From positions 114,265,933 through 114,329,932 of the forward strand of contig NC_081410.1 of the NCBI RefSeq assembly GCF_030272615.1: a stretch of DNA of 64,000 nt, read 5' to 3'. Both the position numbers and the translations under genes were made by a program. Of the stretch, positions 11,634 through 23,969 are shown piece by piece. The notes under the pieces were generated by a model that did no database searches, was not told where the DNA came from, and saw nothing but the letters and a program-made list of their open reading frames with translations. Source of the DNA: Cryptomeria japonica (lineage: Eukaryota; Streptophyta; Pinopsida; Cupressales; Cupressaceae). Every line of letters starts with the position of its first letter. The stretch's first letter is position 1.

Positions 11634-14600
11634 ATGTTTCATTCGGTTGATCTTGATGTTGCTTTGATGCTTCTAGATCTTCGTTGCAGCGCGGTAGGCT
11701 CTTGTTCAATGACTGATTTACCGTCATCTTCCTCTCAAAAGAAGATGAAATATAAATATGATAAGTACCAAAATGAGATCTCTCCATCCCAAGTTTCCAC
11801 TCCCATGGAGCACATCAAAGATGCGGAAATAGGGCATGTTGACATGTCAGAGTTCGTTAAATGGGTGGAGGATCCCAAGGATAATAATATGCAGCGCCTG
11901 TTGGACAGCCACATTCATCATGCTTCTTCCTTTCCAGTGGCTGCCCTACAACCTGAGTTTGTTCTTGCTTGTGCCAATCATTTTGACAAAGAGACAAGAA
12001 CTATCAGGAATGATGACGGGGAAGTGATAATCTGTCTTGATATGGACACTATTGAGAAGGTTTTCAGATTACCACCAGCACCTGTGTACATAGAAATCTC
12101 TAGAGATAGTGCAGCTGAGTACTATGTTTCAAGAGAAAAAGATTGCAAACGCCATATCAATAGATGGGCCACGGGCTGCTTTTACACGGTGGGCTAGGTT
12201 GTACCATTGTGATTTCAAGTGGGAGATTGGAGACACAATCACTCTTCTCAGCAGGATGATGGGTTTGGAACATTCTAATGTTTTTGAACCATGGATGTAT
12301 AAGTTCATCATGCTCATAAGGCAGTCTAAACACATCTCTTGGGGCGAAATCATCAGTGATACCTTTTGTGAACAACTTGCAGCAGTTCCTTCCACTATGA
12401 TATTCTACATGAACTCATATTTAGTGTATATAGCAGCATCACTCAGACATTTTCCTGGTCTTTCTACCAAGGGTGATCGTTCGCTTATACTCGTATGGGA
12501 TTACTATGACCAATTGCCTTTAAGACCCAACAGATTGCACTACAGGAGGGTCCAGGACGCCTTCTTTGGTCATTATATGTGCCTGTTTAACAAGACAATG
12601 AAAAACAAAAGAGTGTCAGATGCCGCATGGGAGAAGGTGAATGAATGTGGTTGCTTATTCTTTCAATTTCCAGCTTTCACTTACATGAGAGTTGGATGTT
12701 ATAGCGGCCAGCCATATATGCTTCCTAGATATCCAATTGATAAGATCATTCTTATGGGATTGGGAAGACAGATCATGGCTGTTCATGCACATCAATTTGT
12801 TAAGCATAAGGTTGGAATGAGAATTTCTACAAATAACCCATTAAAAATTGGCCATTATTTCTAAAAAAGGCCATGGAGATCGAAATGCAGGAAATAAAGC
12901 TCAAAAGGTTCAAGCCAAGAGTAGATTTTGATTACCGAGGCATGAAGGAGAAGATCAAAAAGTCCTTCACGCATGTGCATCGGATAGAAGACATCTGGGT
13001 TGATCTTTGTACAGAAAAGGAGGTTCGTAAGATGGATTATTACAGACTCACTCTTGAGTAGATTGTTGATCTGAACTTGGTGAACATTTTTGAAGGAATG
13101 ATTGATGATGGAGTGATACTTGATCCTAAATATGTTGAAAAGAGAGTTGATGAAGCACCACTTCCATCAATTCAATGGTCACATAAGGAATGTACTTCCA
13201 TTCTTTATAGATTTCAGCCTGTCTTAGCTAACACCAATACTTGGCTCAAGAGCAACGGTGTTAGACTCATCAAGATCAAGATTGGAAAAGAATATGATTC
13301 TACAGGACCTGTCAGACTCAAGACTGAAATCAAAATAGACAACAAGGAAAGTGCATCATCTTCAAGCATGAGAATCAAGTTGAGAGTTAGCAGAGCAATG
13401 GTACTTTCTCCTGAAGAAGTGACAGTTCGAGGGAAAGAAAAGCCTCAGCTTCATATTCATGTAATTGATGTTGAAGATCTAGAGGAGGAACTACAATCAG
13501 ATAATGCTCCCGAGTCACCCATTTTGGAGTCGCCTCATGAAGTTCCCCCTCAGATTCTTTTAGAATTACATATGTGTTCTCTTGACGCGACTGTGGATGC
13601 TTTTTCCACTTTTCATATTGTTCATGTTTCAACAGGTGAATCTCCTCAAAGGGTCATTCCGATTTCAGCAGCAGAGCCATCTCTTGATCATCCTCAAGAG
13701 AATTTGATGAATACCTTTGAGGATAATCTTGCGTATGCCCCTTTGTCAGAGATTGATACTTCTGCTTCCAGTTTTGATGAGTTCATGATGCAGTCATTAC
13801 GTCCTTTGATTAATGAGCAGTCTATAGTTGCTGTTCAAACAATAACTTCTCCTAGGATGACGACTATCGTTCAAATAGAAATTGCTTCTCCCTCACTTTC
13901 AGCTGTTGCTCAAGGAGAATTGATGGCTTTACCTCCATGGCTTAGTTCTTTTACTCCTAAAAGAAAGATGCAAGAAATATCTCCCGACATCTTTGATTTC
14001 CAGCATCTCAAGCAATCAAAACCCAAGGTTGCCAAAAGAGCTAAGACGATTTTAAGGGTAACAGTGGATAGTAATAGAATGAAGGTGGCTGAAATTGTTG
14101 AGCCAATTGTAGACAAGCCACATGAAGAGATGCAAGCTGCTGATTACAGGATCACGAGGGTGGAGTTGGGCAAACAAACACATGAAGTGGTCAAGCATGA
14201 TGCTCAACATTCTGTAGTCTCATTGGTGCAGTGGTATGATGAACTTCTAGCGAAGAAGGATAAGCTAGAAGAGGAAAATGTGCAACTTGTTGCGGCAATT
14301 CAAAAGATCACTAAGTTTTCTAATGAAGGGGATGAACCTTCAACTTTGTCAAATGCAAAAGAATCAGTCCAAGGAGTTGAAAGAGCTGCTCAAAAGGTAC
14401 AAGTGCTGGATTCTTGGGTAGATCAGCTTCATGATTTATGTACCCAAGTGTTGAAAGATGTGTTCCAAATGATGGTAAAGTTGGAGACCATTGAAGAAAA
14501 ATTGAGCCAGGCTTCTGAGGTTTTCAAATAGAACCTAAAAAGAGTTGAAGGCAATTTGATAGTTTGGCAAAAGATGCCTCAAGAAAAGTTAAATGTTCTT

Positions 14601-15076
14601 CAAAAACATGACATTATTCCTTCCAGAGTCATGTATTTAGAATTCGAAGAACTCTTGGAGAACAAAGTCCTTGTTCTCAAATCACTCATTGAGGATATTG
14701 ATGATGCCTGAGATTACTTATTGAAGTGTTGCAAGATGTTTTTCGTTGTGAGAAAGCTTCTTGTAATATTATGGATCAGAATGGAGAATTGTTGCCAGAA
14801 GAAGAAGTTCTCTTAGATCTGTAGATGAAGATTCACCATGAATGGAGGAATGAACAATTTTCAGCTGTATCAATTGAAGCTTTGGTGAAATACCAAATCT
14901 TCTTGTAGGAAATTTAGTCTTCTCTTGACAAGAACAACATTACAATCGTTTGTTGCAGTGATGTTATTGTGAAGACCATGATCGTTGCGAAGAATACTCA
15001 CGAACCGAATCTTGATGAACTGCAAATGATCATCCAGATGTTTGAAGGATTCATGGTTAAACATGCTGTAACATAA
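11634..15076 (+). pseudogene. Decayed gene for an unknown plant protein with C-terminal coiled coil, probably element-borne
   Basis: One coding region can be followed through frame changes. It is open from ATG 11634 to about 12165, shifts one frame near 12160-12180, and is open again to TAA 12862-12864. It shifts back at the A-run near 12865, then runs through in-frame stops at 13059-13061 and 14529-14531. Further similar sequence extends to about 15076 with several stops. The first 400 residues are globular (aromatic-rich, e.g. WEIGDTITLLSRMMG). The middle is acidic and Ser/Pro-rich, and the end has heptad-like Leu/Lys/Glu stretches (about 14220-14520). I do not recognise an enzymatic motif. 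The first part resembles, from memory only, plant proteins annotated as plant-mobile-domain or transposon-like. The surroundings, with AT-rich repeats on both sides and a purine tract at about 16070, fit a non-autonomous retroelement carrying an extra ORF. Confidence 0.55.
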
Positions 15077-16588
15077 GTGTTTTTCAACACTTAGTTGTAA
15101 TTTCAAATTTGTAATTTCAGTATTGTATTTTCCTTTCTGACAAGCTTACTTGTAAAAGCAATTTTGTAAATTGCAAGTTAAGTCATTACTTGCATTTTTG
15201 TAATTACAAGTAGGCTGATTATAAGTCAATTTAGAATAGGACTTGTAATTCTGAATAAGTCTTAGCTAGTAGTTGAATAAGTCATGGTGGTTGAGAGAAT
15301 TTCTCAAGCTAGTTGAGACCCTCCCACCTTTTTCTCAAGACTCATCTCCTATAAATACTTGAGAGGGTCTTTTGTAAAATGGATGTTTTGGAAAGCAAGC
15401 AAATAAACTCTGCTAAATTTATAGCAAAAAAGACTTTGTTCTTTTCATGTGTAAATTGAAGTTGAAAGAAATAGAAGAAGATTGCTCAAGGATTGAGACT
15501 TTGTGCTAAATACTTTGAGTTTGTGTTCATATTATCTTTCTTGCTAGTGTTTCTATAAGAGCTTAATCAAATTTGATTTGCAGACTTTGTGTTGCAAGTA
15601 TTGGAGATTAATATCAGTTAGAGTAGATATTCTGTTGAGAGAAGCTGTAGGACTTTGTGTCTACACTTGTTCTTGAGAGAAAGTAGAAGTAGATTTTGTG
15701 ATAAGGAATAGTTGGGAGACTTTGAGCTCACACTAGTTCTTGCTGTTTTATGTAGAAAAGAATAAGATATTTCAGACTTTGTGCTGCCATACTTTGTTCT
15801 TGTTATCATTAATATAGAAAAGGGTAGATAGGATTTCACATATTCAAGACTTTGAGCTTGATATTGCTGTTCCGTTCTGAAGGAAGTGACGGAAGTCTTT
15901 GTGCTTTCAGGAAACTTCATTTCCTTTCTCTCACTTTGTTTTATAAGTTGTTGCTTTTGTTATTTTCAATTGCTATCACTTTTCTGTGAAGAGAAAAGGA
16001 TATAGTTTTTCTTGAAGGAAGAAGAAAAAACTATTGTCTCATCCATTGTTAGTTTAAGAATAGTTTATAGATAGGGGGAGCCTTCCCTTAATTAGGAGAG
16101 TATCATACTCACACGCTGTGGCTGAAACCACAATTTTGCACATCCCCCAGGTGTACAAAATTTTCAACCAACACAAAGTAAGGTTTTATAATGAGGTAGC
16201 AAGCTATGTGAGCTTGATTTTGGGGGAACTCCATGGTTAAGCACCCATAAGCTAGAGTAGTACCAGGATGGTTTACTTCTAGGGAATCCTTGGTGTTTTG
16301 CCCCTGTGGACCATTCATGGTCACAATGGATGTATTCTTTTCAAATTTGAACCCTCTATTCATGAAATATGGGTTGATGAAGATTGACTTGAAACTATGA
16401 GGTTGAATTCCAATAAATTATCACAATATTTGATAAACCAAGAAGACACCACTTATATGAAAATTGCTACCAAACTGTTCAGAATAGAGCTGATGTAACG
16501 TAGTGAATCTTGAATGCTGATTAAATAACAAGAGAAAATGATTTACTACAACAGCAACAGTAGCATATTCACACAACAAAACAAGTTC
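15077..16588. repeat. Non-coding 3' part of the decayed unit, with repeated GACTTTGTGCTT motif
   Basis: Between about 15490 and 15910 a motif close to AGACTTTGTGCTNNNACTTTGTTCTTG recurs about seven times at irregular 45-90 bp spacing. A TATA-like CTATAAATACTTGAGAGG lies at about 15350. The purine tract ATAGATAGGGGGAG at about 16067-16080 could prime plus-strand synthesis of an LTR element, and the sequence after it starts a new non-coding block. A 70-85 codon open frame on the minus strand near 16109-16363 has no recognised relative. The block is interrupted at 16589 by the copia element. Confidence 0.4.
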
Positions 16589-16593
16589 CCAAT

Positions 16594-17252
16594 TGTAATT
16601 TTATACCCTAGGTTTGTTAATCAGACTTATATCCTTTTGCTTATGCCCTAGATTGTAATCAGATTTGTGGCAAATAAGTTAACATTCAGTAAAATCAGAA
16701 ATAAAGTAAGTAACCAGTAGACAAACACACATACCCTGGGAAAACCTCCAAGGAGGAAAAACCCAGCATTAAAGACCCACAGGTCAGATTATATATTCTC
16801 CTCTTAAATCACAAGTACAATACTTAGCTTCTCTGTCAGATCTGATCCTTTTGCATAGCAGATCTGCACTTCTAAGTTCTCCAAGTCTGTAGAAAAACAG
16901 CCTATGTCCTCTTGGACAATTTCACACAAGTCTGGATAAATTCGCTTTCTTCCTTGTGAATTCACACCTTATTAAGCAGAGCTGTTTCACCTTTCTTGCA
17001 GAATGAAATGAGTGAGTTTGACTTACAAAATGCCTCTTATTTATACATGCCTTTAACCCTTAATTGCAAGTCAGCCTCCTTTAGGTTTTGGCGCCAATAT
17101 ATTAGGTGGCGTGTGTATTTAGGATAGCGTGGAGATTGGGTTGGGCATAGATCAGGGGTCACGTTACCCTAGGATAGGGCCCAGACCTAAAGGGGTTCGG
17201 ATGTTACCTTAAGGCAATCCGAACCCATACATAGCCCTAGTTACAAACAACA
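16594..17252 (-). repeat. 3' LTR of the copia element (659 bp)
   Basis: Ends are TGTAATTTTATACC and TTACAAACAACA on the + strand. The segment includes the CCTGGGAAAACCTCCAAGG block shared with the 5' LTR and with the solo LTR at 56804. Just beyond it, from 17253 to 17520, lies a short array of the motif CTAGCACACAAGCATAGAATGG between the purine tract and the end of the RNase H gene. Confidence 0.9.
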
Positions 17253-17526
17253 CTCCCTCTTAACTAGGGAAGAGGAGAATACATAATCTGAACCTTTAAA
17301 GTTCCATTTAGCACACAAACATAGAATGGATCTAGCACACAAGCATAGAATTACATCTTCCACCTAGCACACAAGCATAGGATGGTTCTAGCACACAAGC
17401 ATAGAAAGGTAATACACCAGTGGGTCTTTACATTATTACAATTATCCATCTAGCACACAAGCATAGATTGGATATAATTCATTCTTGCACACAAGCAAGG
17501 AATGATTCAAAGTGCTACAGATAGAG

Positions 17527-19320
17527 TCATTGAGATTGAAGCTCCCTCTCAATCAGGGTTCCGTTTTCCACAACACCAAGTCTGTCTCTAAAGTATTCAA
17601 ACTTCACTCTGGATAAAGGTTTGGTGAGGATGTCTGCATTCTGTTCATCTGTGCTGATGTACTTTAGGTGAATGGCGCCTCTTTGCACCATATCCCGAAT
17701 GAAATGATAGTGTGTTTCCACATGTTTGGACCGATCATGGAATACAAGATTTACCAACATCTTTATACAACTTTGATTATCACAATGAATGGTGGTAGGA
17801 CCACTAGCTTGACCAAATAGTCCAACAAGGAGCTTACGAAGCCACACTGCTTCTCTGGATGCAATAGATGCGGCAATGTACTCAGCTTCTGCAATGCTTA
17901 ATGCTACCGAAGATTGCTTTCTACATGCCCAAGAGATCACTGCAGAGCCCAAGTTGAAGCAGATACTTGAAGTACTTTTCCTATCCTTGACACTTTTCGC
18001 TCAATCTGAATCTAAGTAGCCTTCCAAGAGGATTGAGGTATTAAGTGAATACTTCAGCCCATAGCCAATCGTGCCACGCAGGTATCTTAGAATGTGCTTG
18101 GCAGCAACCAGGTGAACAAGTTTAAGTACGCTCATGAACTGACTGAGAGCATTCACAGCATAACAGATATCTGGCCTAGTATTGACTAGGTACATCAGGG
18201 AGCCAATCAACTGCTTGTACTCAGATGGATCTGCAAAACCAGAGTTAGCTGCAAAAACACTTAACTTTTTTAAGTTAGATTCCATAGGAGTATGCATAGG
18301 TTTACAATCTATCATCCTAAATCTTTTCAAAATATCAATAGTATATTTTCCTTGACTTAGAAAAATTTCATTGGATCTTTGCCATACTTCTAACCCTAGG
18401 AAGTAATGCATTAAACCTAAGGCCTTCATTTCAAATTCTGAGGCTAATTCCTTCTTACATTTTCTGATTAATTTACTTTAACCAGTGAGAAATAAATCAT
18501 CCACATACAGAACTAAAATAAGCATCTCACCATTATAAACTTTCAAGTAAATATTAGCATCAGCATCATTCTTGCAAAATCCTAAGCTTAGTAAGTACTC
18601 ATCAATTCTTTTATACCAAGCACGAGGAGCCTGTTTGAGCCCATATAAGGCTCTCTTCAACCTGCAAACATGAGAATCTCTTTTATGGATTACATAACCT
18701 TCTGGTTGCTCAATATAGGCTTCCTCTTCAATGACTCCATTGAGGAAGGCTGTCTTAACATCCATTTTGTGAAGCTCCCAACCTTTGGCTGCAGCAATAG
18801 CTATTATAGATCTAATAGAAGTATATCTAGCAACAAGGGCAAAGGTTTCTTCATAATCTATTCCTTCTTTTTGAGAAAAGCCACGAGCTACAAACTTAGC
18901 TTTATATTTTTCAATACTACCATCAGCATTATGTTTAATTTTAAACAACCATTTAGAGGAAACAACAGACTTACCTTTGGGTCTGGGTACAATGTCCCAG
19001 ACATCATTCTTGATGATAGACCCATACTCTTCATCCATGGCTAGTTTCCAAGCATGATGGGACATAGCTTCTTCGACATTGTGAGGTTCAGACTCAATGA
19101 TATTGCACATCACAGAGATGTAGTTGGTGTGATTTTGGAATCTCTTGCTATCTCTAAAGGTTCCTCTGGGAGCAGCAAATCCTTCAGCATCTTGAGTCGT
19201 GTTTCTAACCCAAAGTGGTCTCTTCTTGGAGACCACAATATCCTGAGGTATATCGGTAGAGTGCATAGGTTCTGATGGGTCATTCTGAACTTCTTGATCT
19301 GGAAGGTCAGTAGACTCCTC
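17527..19320 (-). pseudogene. Copia reverse transcriptase and RNase H
   Basis: Reverse transcriptase is at about 18300-19100 with the copia motifs KTAFLNG and YVDD (near 18490-18500). An in-frame TAA at 18478-18480 lies a few residues after YVDD. A second stop, TGA at 18001-18003, sits directly after DSD at the start of RNase H where relatives have Trp (TGG-to-TGA). RNase H continues to 17527 with HCDN, SKHVETHYHFIRD and DILTKPL, then reaches what looks like the natural stop TGA. All these parts are in one frame. Confidence 0.9.
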
Positions 19321-19323
19321 CTA

Positions 19324-20600
19324 TGTCTCAGGGTTAGCATCAACTATTGAATCTTGATTTTCAATCATCATATCATTATTGTTGGTTAATGAACTTTTAG
19401 ATCTTTTGAAAGCAATATCTTCTTCAAAACTTACATCTCTGTTTATCTCAACATACTTTTGACCTGGAATGTAAATCTTGAAGGCTTTGGAAGATTCGCT
19501 GTAACCCACTAAGATGCCTTTCTTTCCAGATGGATCCAACTTGGTTCGTTTTTCTTTAGGCACATGAACATACACCGGGCTCCTGAGAATCCTTAAGTGA
19601 CTGATGTCAGGTTTGATTCCTGTAAAGGCTTCTTCAGGAGTCACATCCTTTAGGGCGCGATGAGGACATCTATTCTGAATGTAAACTGCTGTTTTGGATG
19701 CTTCCGCCCATAGAAAAGGTTGCAGGTCCTGATCATGGATCATGGCCCTTGCAGCTTCAACAATGGTCCTGTTCTTTCTTTCAGCAACTCCATTTTGCTG
19801 AGGATTGTAGGGAACACAGAACTCCCTCTTAATTCCCCCTTTAACACAAAAGTCATAGAAACTACCTGAGGTGTATTCACCTCCATTGTCAGACCTCAAA
19901 CATTTAATTCAATTTCCTGTAGTATTTTCGACTAAGGCTTTGAATTCTTTAAATCTATTTAGGACTTCTTCAGACTCTTTACATTTGAGAAAATAGATCC
20001 ATGTTTTCCTAGAAAAATCATCTATGAAGATAACATAATATAGGAAACCACTAGGAGATGCTACAGACATAGGACCACATAAATTTGAATGAATAAGTTC
20101 TAACCTTTCTTTAGCCCTACTATCGCTTTTATGAAAGGGATTCTTTACATTTTTACCCATTGCACAACCTTTACAAGAATCATCATGAGATAAACTGAGT
20201 TTAGGCATACCTTTAACCATTTTACCGAGAGTGGGAAGTGCTTGGAAGTGTAAGTGACCCAATCTTCTATGCCATAGTTCGCATGATTCAGGGGTCTCAT
20301 GAATGAGAGCTTGAATTGGGTTAGGTGCAAGCTTATATAAACTATCACATCTATTTCCAATAATACGAGCAGATTTGAAATTAGATTTCTTAGGCCAAGC
20401 GAGTACTTTCCCTTCAAAAAATGCTATTTGCAAACCCTTATCTTCTAAGGCAGAAATGGAAATCAGATTTCGTTTAATACCAGGTACAAAGAGAATATCA
20501 CAGAGTTGTAAGGAAATACCAGAATCTAGTTTTAAAGAGGTAGTGCCAGAACCTTTTACCGAGTATCGAGCATCATCACCGATTACTACATGAAGGTTGG
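19324..20600 (-). pseudogene. Copia protease end and integrase, catalytic Asp replaced
   Basis: After the frameshift the protein continues to an integrase. The HHCC zinc-binding part is H-x3-H...C-x2-C (WHRRLGH ... CKGC) near 20190-20290. The first catalytic Asp, usually in IHSD, is Asn here (codon 20083-20085). The second Asp (RSDNGGEY) and the Glu (GVAERKNR) are present near 19890 and 19775. An in-frame TGA at 19909-19911 separates the first Asp from the second, and a TAG at 19321-19323 ends the C-terminal part. The enzyme would insert element cDNA but cannot be active. Confidence 0.88.
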
Positions 20601-21548
20601 TGTCTTTTCAATCGGATCTGAGAGATGCTCACGAAATCCTGAGATGTGTCTGGAGGCACCACTGTCAAGTATCCACGTATTGCTGTCCATAGGAACATTG
20701 CTAGATAGAGCAGAGATAAGAAGATAATCTTCACTTTGTTCGGCAACTTCATTTAAGTTGGCTTCCCCTTCCTTTGGGTCATTCTGACAATCTCTGGCAT
20801 AGTGACCATACTTATCACATCTGAAGCAACGAATGTGAGAGGAATCTCTTGACTTTTTCCTTGGATCATAGGATGAGGATCTAAAATCTTTGCTTCTCTT
20901 TTCTTTTTTCCAATGTCCACCTTTCCTAGATTTAGCCAAGAGAACATGATTATCTTTGTGAGAGTTCTTGAGTTTTCCTCTTACCTCAATTCGAGATTCC
21001 TCTTCGATGCAATCAGATTGAAGACGTTCAAAGTTGGGACAATCGGCTCTTCCACCAATGCTAGGAATGAATGGTTCCCATTCATCAGGTAGACCATTTA
21101 ATGCAATCATAACAAGATCTTTATCCGAGATTTGGCAATCAAGAGTGCTCAGCTTGTCCTTTAGTTCATTAATCTTCATGAAGTAGACTATGCTTGAGTC
21201 TTCTTCTTTCATTTTCATGTGAAGAAGCTGCTGTCTTAGAGCAAGGGCCCTGCTGAGGTTGTTGACCTCATACATCCCTTCCAAGTGTTTGATCATTTCC
21301 CTGGCAGATACGAACTTTGATATGACAGTGACAAGATGATTCTTGACGGACTCAATTATGATCCTTCTAGCCTTGAGGGAATCTTTCTTGAACTGTTTCA
21401 GCTCTTCAGCATCTTTTGGAGGAGACAGACTTTCTTCTTCTACAAATTTCAGTAGATCATTCTCTTCAAGGATCAATAGAATACGGACTTTCCAAGCAGC
21501 AAAATCAATGGCTCCCTCAAGTCTATCTTCAGCCTTCAAACCTGACAT
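20586..21548 (-). pseudogene. Copia gag and start of protease
   Basis: Reads from ATG 21548 (an earlier in-frame start at 21584 would add 12 residues). The first 230 residues are a typical copia gag helical domain. A CCHC zinc knuckle (CFRCDKYGHYARDC) follows near 20780-20825, then the protease active site LDSGAS near 20655. The frame then ends prematurely because of a one-base shift near 20600, and the continuation is in the frame of the next ORF. It would make the capsid and the processing protease in the cytoplasm. Confidence 0.88.
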
Positions 21549-21631
21549 TTTAATCTGAAAACAAACAACAACTATATGCAACAATTGATTTGCTAAAATC
21601 AGAAGTTAGTGAAACCTTAGCTCTGATACCA

Positions 21632-22236
21632 TGTAATTTTATACCCTAGGTTTGTTAATAAGTTAACATTCAGTAAAATCAGAAATAAAGTAAGTAACTA
21701 GTAGACAAACACACATACCCTGGGAAAACCTCCAAGGAGGAAAAACCCAGCATTAAAGACCCACAGGTCAGATTATATATTCTCCTCTTAAATCACAAGT
21801 ACAATACTTAGCTTCTCTGTCAGATCTGATCCTTTTGCATAGCAGATCTGCACTTCTAAGTTCTCCAAGTCTGTACAAAAATAGCTTATGTCCTCTTGGA
21901 CAATTTTGCACAAGTCTGGATAAATTTGCTTTCTTCCTTGTGAATTCGCACCTTATTAAGCAGAGCTGTTTCACCTTTCTTGCAGAATGAAATGAGTGAG
22001 TTTGACTTACAAAATGTCTCTTATTTATACATGCCTTTAACCCTTAATTGCAAGTCAGCCTCCTTTAGGTTTTGGCGCCAAAATATTAGGTGGCATGTGT
22101 ATTTAGGATAGCATGGAGATTGGGCTGGGCATAGATTAGGGGTCACGTTACCCTAGGATAGGGCTCAGACCTAAAGGGGTTTGGATGTTGCCTTAAGGCA
22201 ATTCGAATCCATACATAGCCCTAGTTACAAACAACA
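21632..22236 (-). repeat. 5' LTR of the copia element (605 bp)
   Basis: It matches the 3' LTR at 16594-17252 nearly base for base over most of its length. It lacks about 54 bp near its TGTAATTTT end: the left LTR has an extra ATCAGACTTATATCC... stretch between two TTAAT/TAAGTT sites. The solo LTR at 56804 has the long form, so the short form is probably a deletion. Confidence 0.9.
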
Positions 22237-23969
22237 CCAATTAGCAACAAATTTCATTGAGTGAACTTGTTGCCTCCGAGTGTTGGAACATGCATCAAAG
22301 AAACCAAGGATATATGCAGTTTAGATGGATTTGGAACCTGTTGATGTGTTTTTTAATGCACATGCGAACACAGAATAAAATACCAAGGTATCTTATCCTC
22401 TCTTGAACAAAGTTATTCGAATGCTGAAGATTTGCCTAAGGATCAACCGAAATAACTCCAAGGTTCTGTTATGTAGGGTCTCTAGGTGTGGATAAGCTCT
22501 GTTGGTGTGATGTGATTTTGCTAGAATCACAAGGGGACTTACATTTGAATGCCTGAATGCTTGATTAGCTGGAAATTGAGTCCTAACTACTGGCTGGAAG
22601 ATAAAGAAATATCAAAAGATATAGGGTTTGAAGAATCTAATCTAAGACCTAGAATGCAAGAAGATGGATGAACGACTAGGTGGAGTCCTGCTGGGCTGGG
22701 TCTCACCATTAGGTTGAACAATCCAACACCAATTCAATGCGATCTTCTAAGGGAATTTTGAAGATGTTCAAATCGTTACACCATCAGACACTGATCACCA
22801 TTCAAGTTGATGCATGAACAATAGACGTGTAACGACTCGAGATTAAGCTTATTTTATGTCAGTTGACCACGCAGGGTGCCCTTACAATTAGCAAGAGGCT
22901 AGTGGCCTGGACTAGGCGGATTCCACGCGAGTGCATTCAATAACTTCCTTCATTCAATCTAATTAACCATCATCTAAAATGAAGATTCAACAAGAGACCA
23001 TGCATATTGCAAAGAAACGACACATTTCACCATAACTTCAATGAAAATGGAGTTCATTTACAATCAAGGCAACAATTTCTTGCCTTCTCTTCCTAATCTA
23101 CTCTAATTGCTATTCTATTCACTATTCTAGCTACTAACTCCTAGCTATTAACCTCTATTAACCAACTATTAACCTTTACAAATGAAGAGCTTGAGCCTTT
23201 TATAATGCTCTCAATACAATCCAATGGCTCAGATCAATTTGAGATCAATGGCCAAGATTTTACAATGAAAACCCTAATTAGGATTTGTTACAAGAAACTC
23301 TCCTTAGCCAATGAGAAAATTACATTCCATGAATGTGGACCAATGATGTCAGGGGTAGGTGCCTCGAAGTTTGTGCCATCATCCGTGAGTCAGGTACATT
23401 GAATTTGGACATGCTAAGGTGGAGCTATCTGACTAGAGGAACAGTGACTGGGATGCCACCTTGTCTTGCGTTTGCCCTTGCATTGACCTTGATTGATCTT
23501 CCTTCATCCTTGATGTACTTAGTGAATGATGTAACCCCTTGACTCTCATATGTTTGATGAAGCCTCCTTATGGTCAGATCACTCCTTAGTAGCCCACTTC
23601 GCCTTGAAATGCTTACAGGATCTTTCTTCTGATATCATGTTGTTTCTCTATATGGCAAAATGAGGTCCTTGAGGATAACTTGGTCTATTACGTGTAACTC
23701 CTTGAACACTTGAAGTCCTCCAACTTTGAAGCACCTTGAGTCCTCGCTCACGCATTTGAAGTGTCCTTGATGGTGATGGAACTTGAGTAGGTCTTCCTTG
23801 TCCTGGCCTGATCCTCCTCCATCTTGATTTTATTAATCTGCAAAACAAACAAAGGATGATTAAGAATACATGATATATATTCATTCTAACATGGCATTTC
23901 TTACCTTAAATCATCAATAAGAAGATATTTGAATCAATTTCCCTTGAAGCTAGAGGAAAAGACACACTT

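Larger units (their letters stand above)
16594..22236 (-). mobile_element. Ty1/copia retrotransposon with both LTRs, TSD CCAAT
   Basis: A complete but inactivated copia element on the minus strand. LTRs lie at 21632-22236 (5') and 16594-17252 (3'), both running TGTAATTTT...ACAACA on the + strand. CCAAT flanks it at 16589-16593 and 22237-22241. The primer-binding site next to the 5' LTR (21621-21631) complements initiator methionine tRNA (TGGTATCAGAG on the minus strand). A purine tract (AGAGGGAG on the minus strand, about 17253-17260) abuts the 3' LTR. Domain order is gag, protease, integrase, reverse transcriptase, RNase H, which is the copia order. The frame is broken by one shift and at least four stops. 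Confidence 0.95.

Noticed and set aside
16109-16363. Minus-strand 84-codon open frame
   Set aside because: No recognised domain, no good start or splice context, located in repeat-like flanking DNA.
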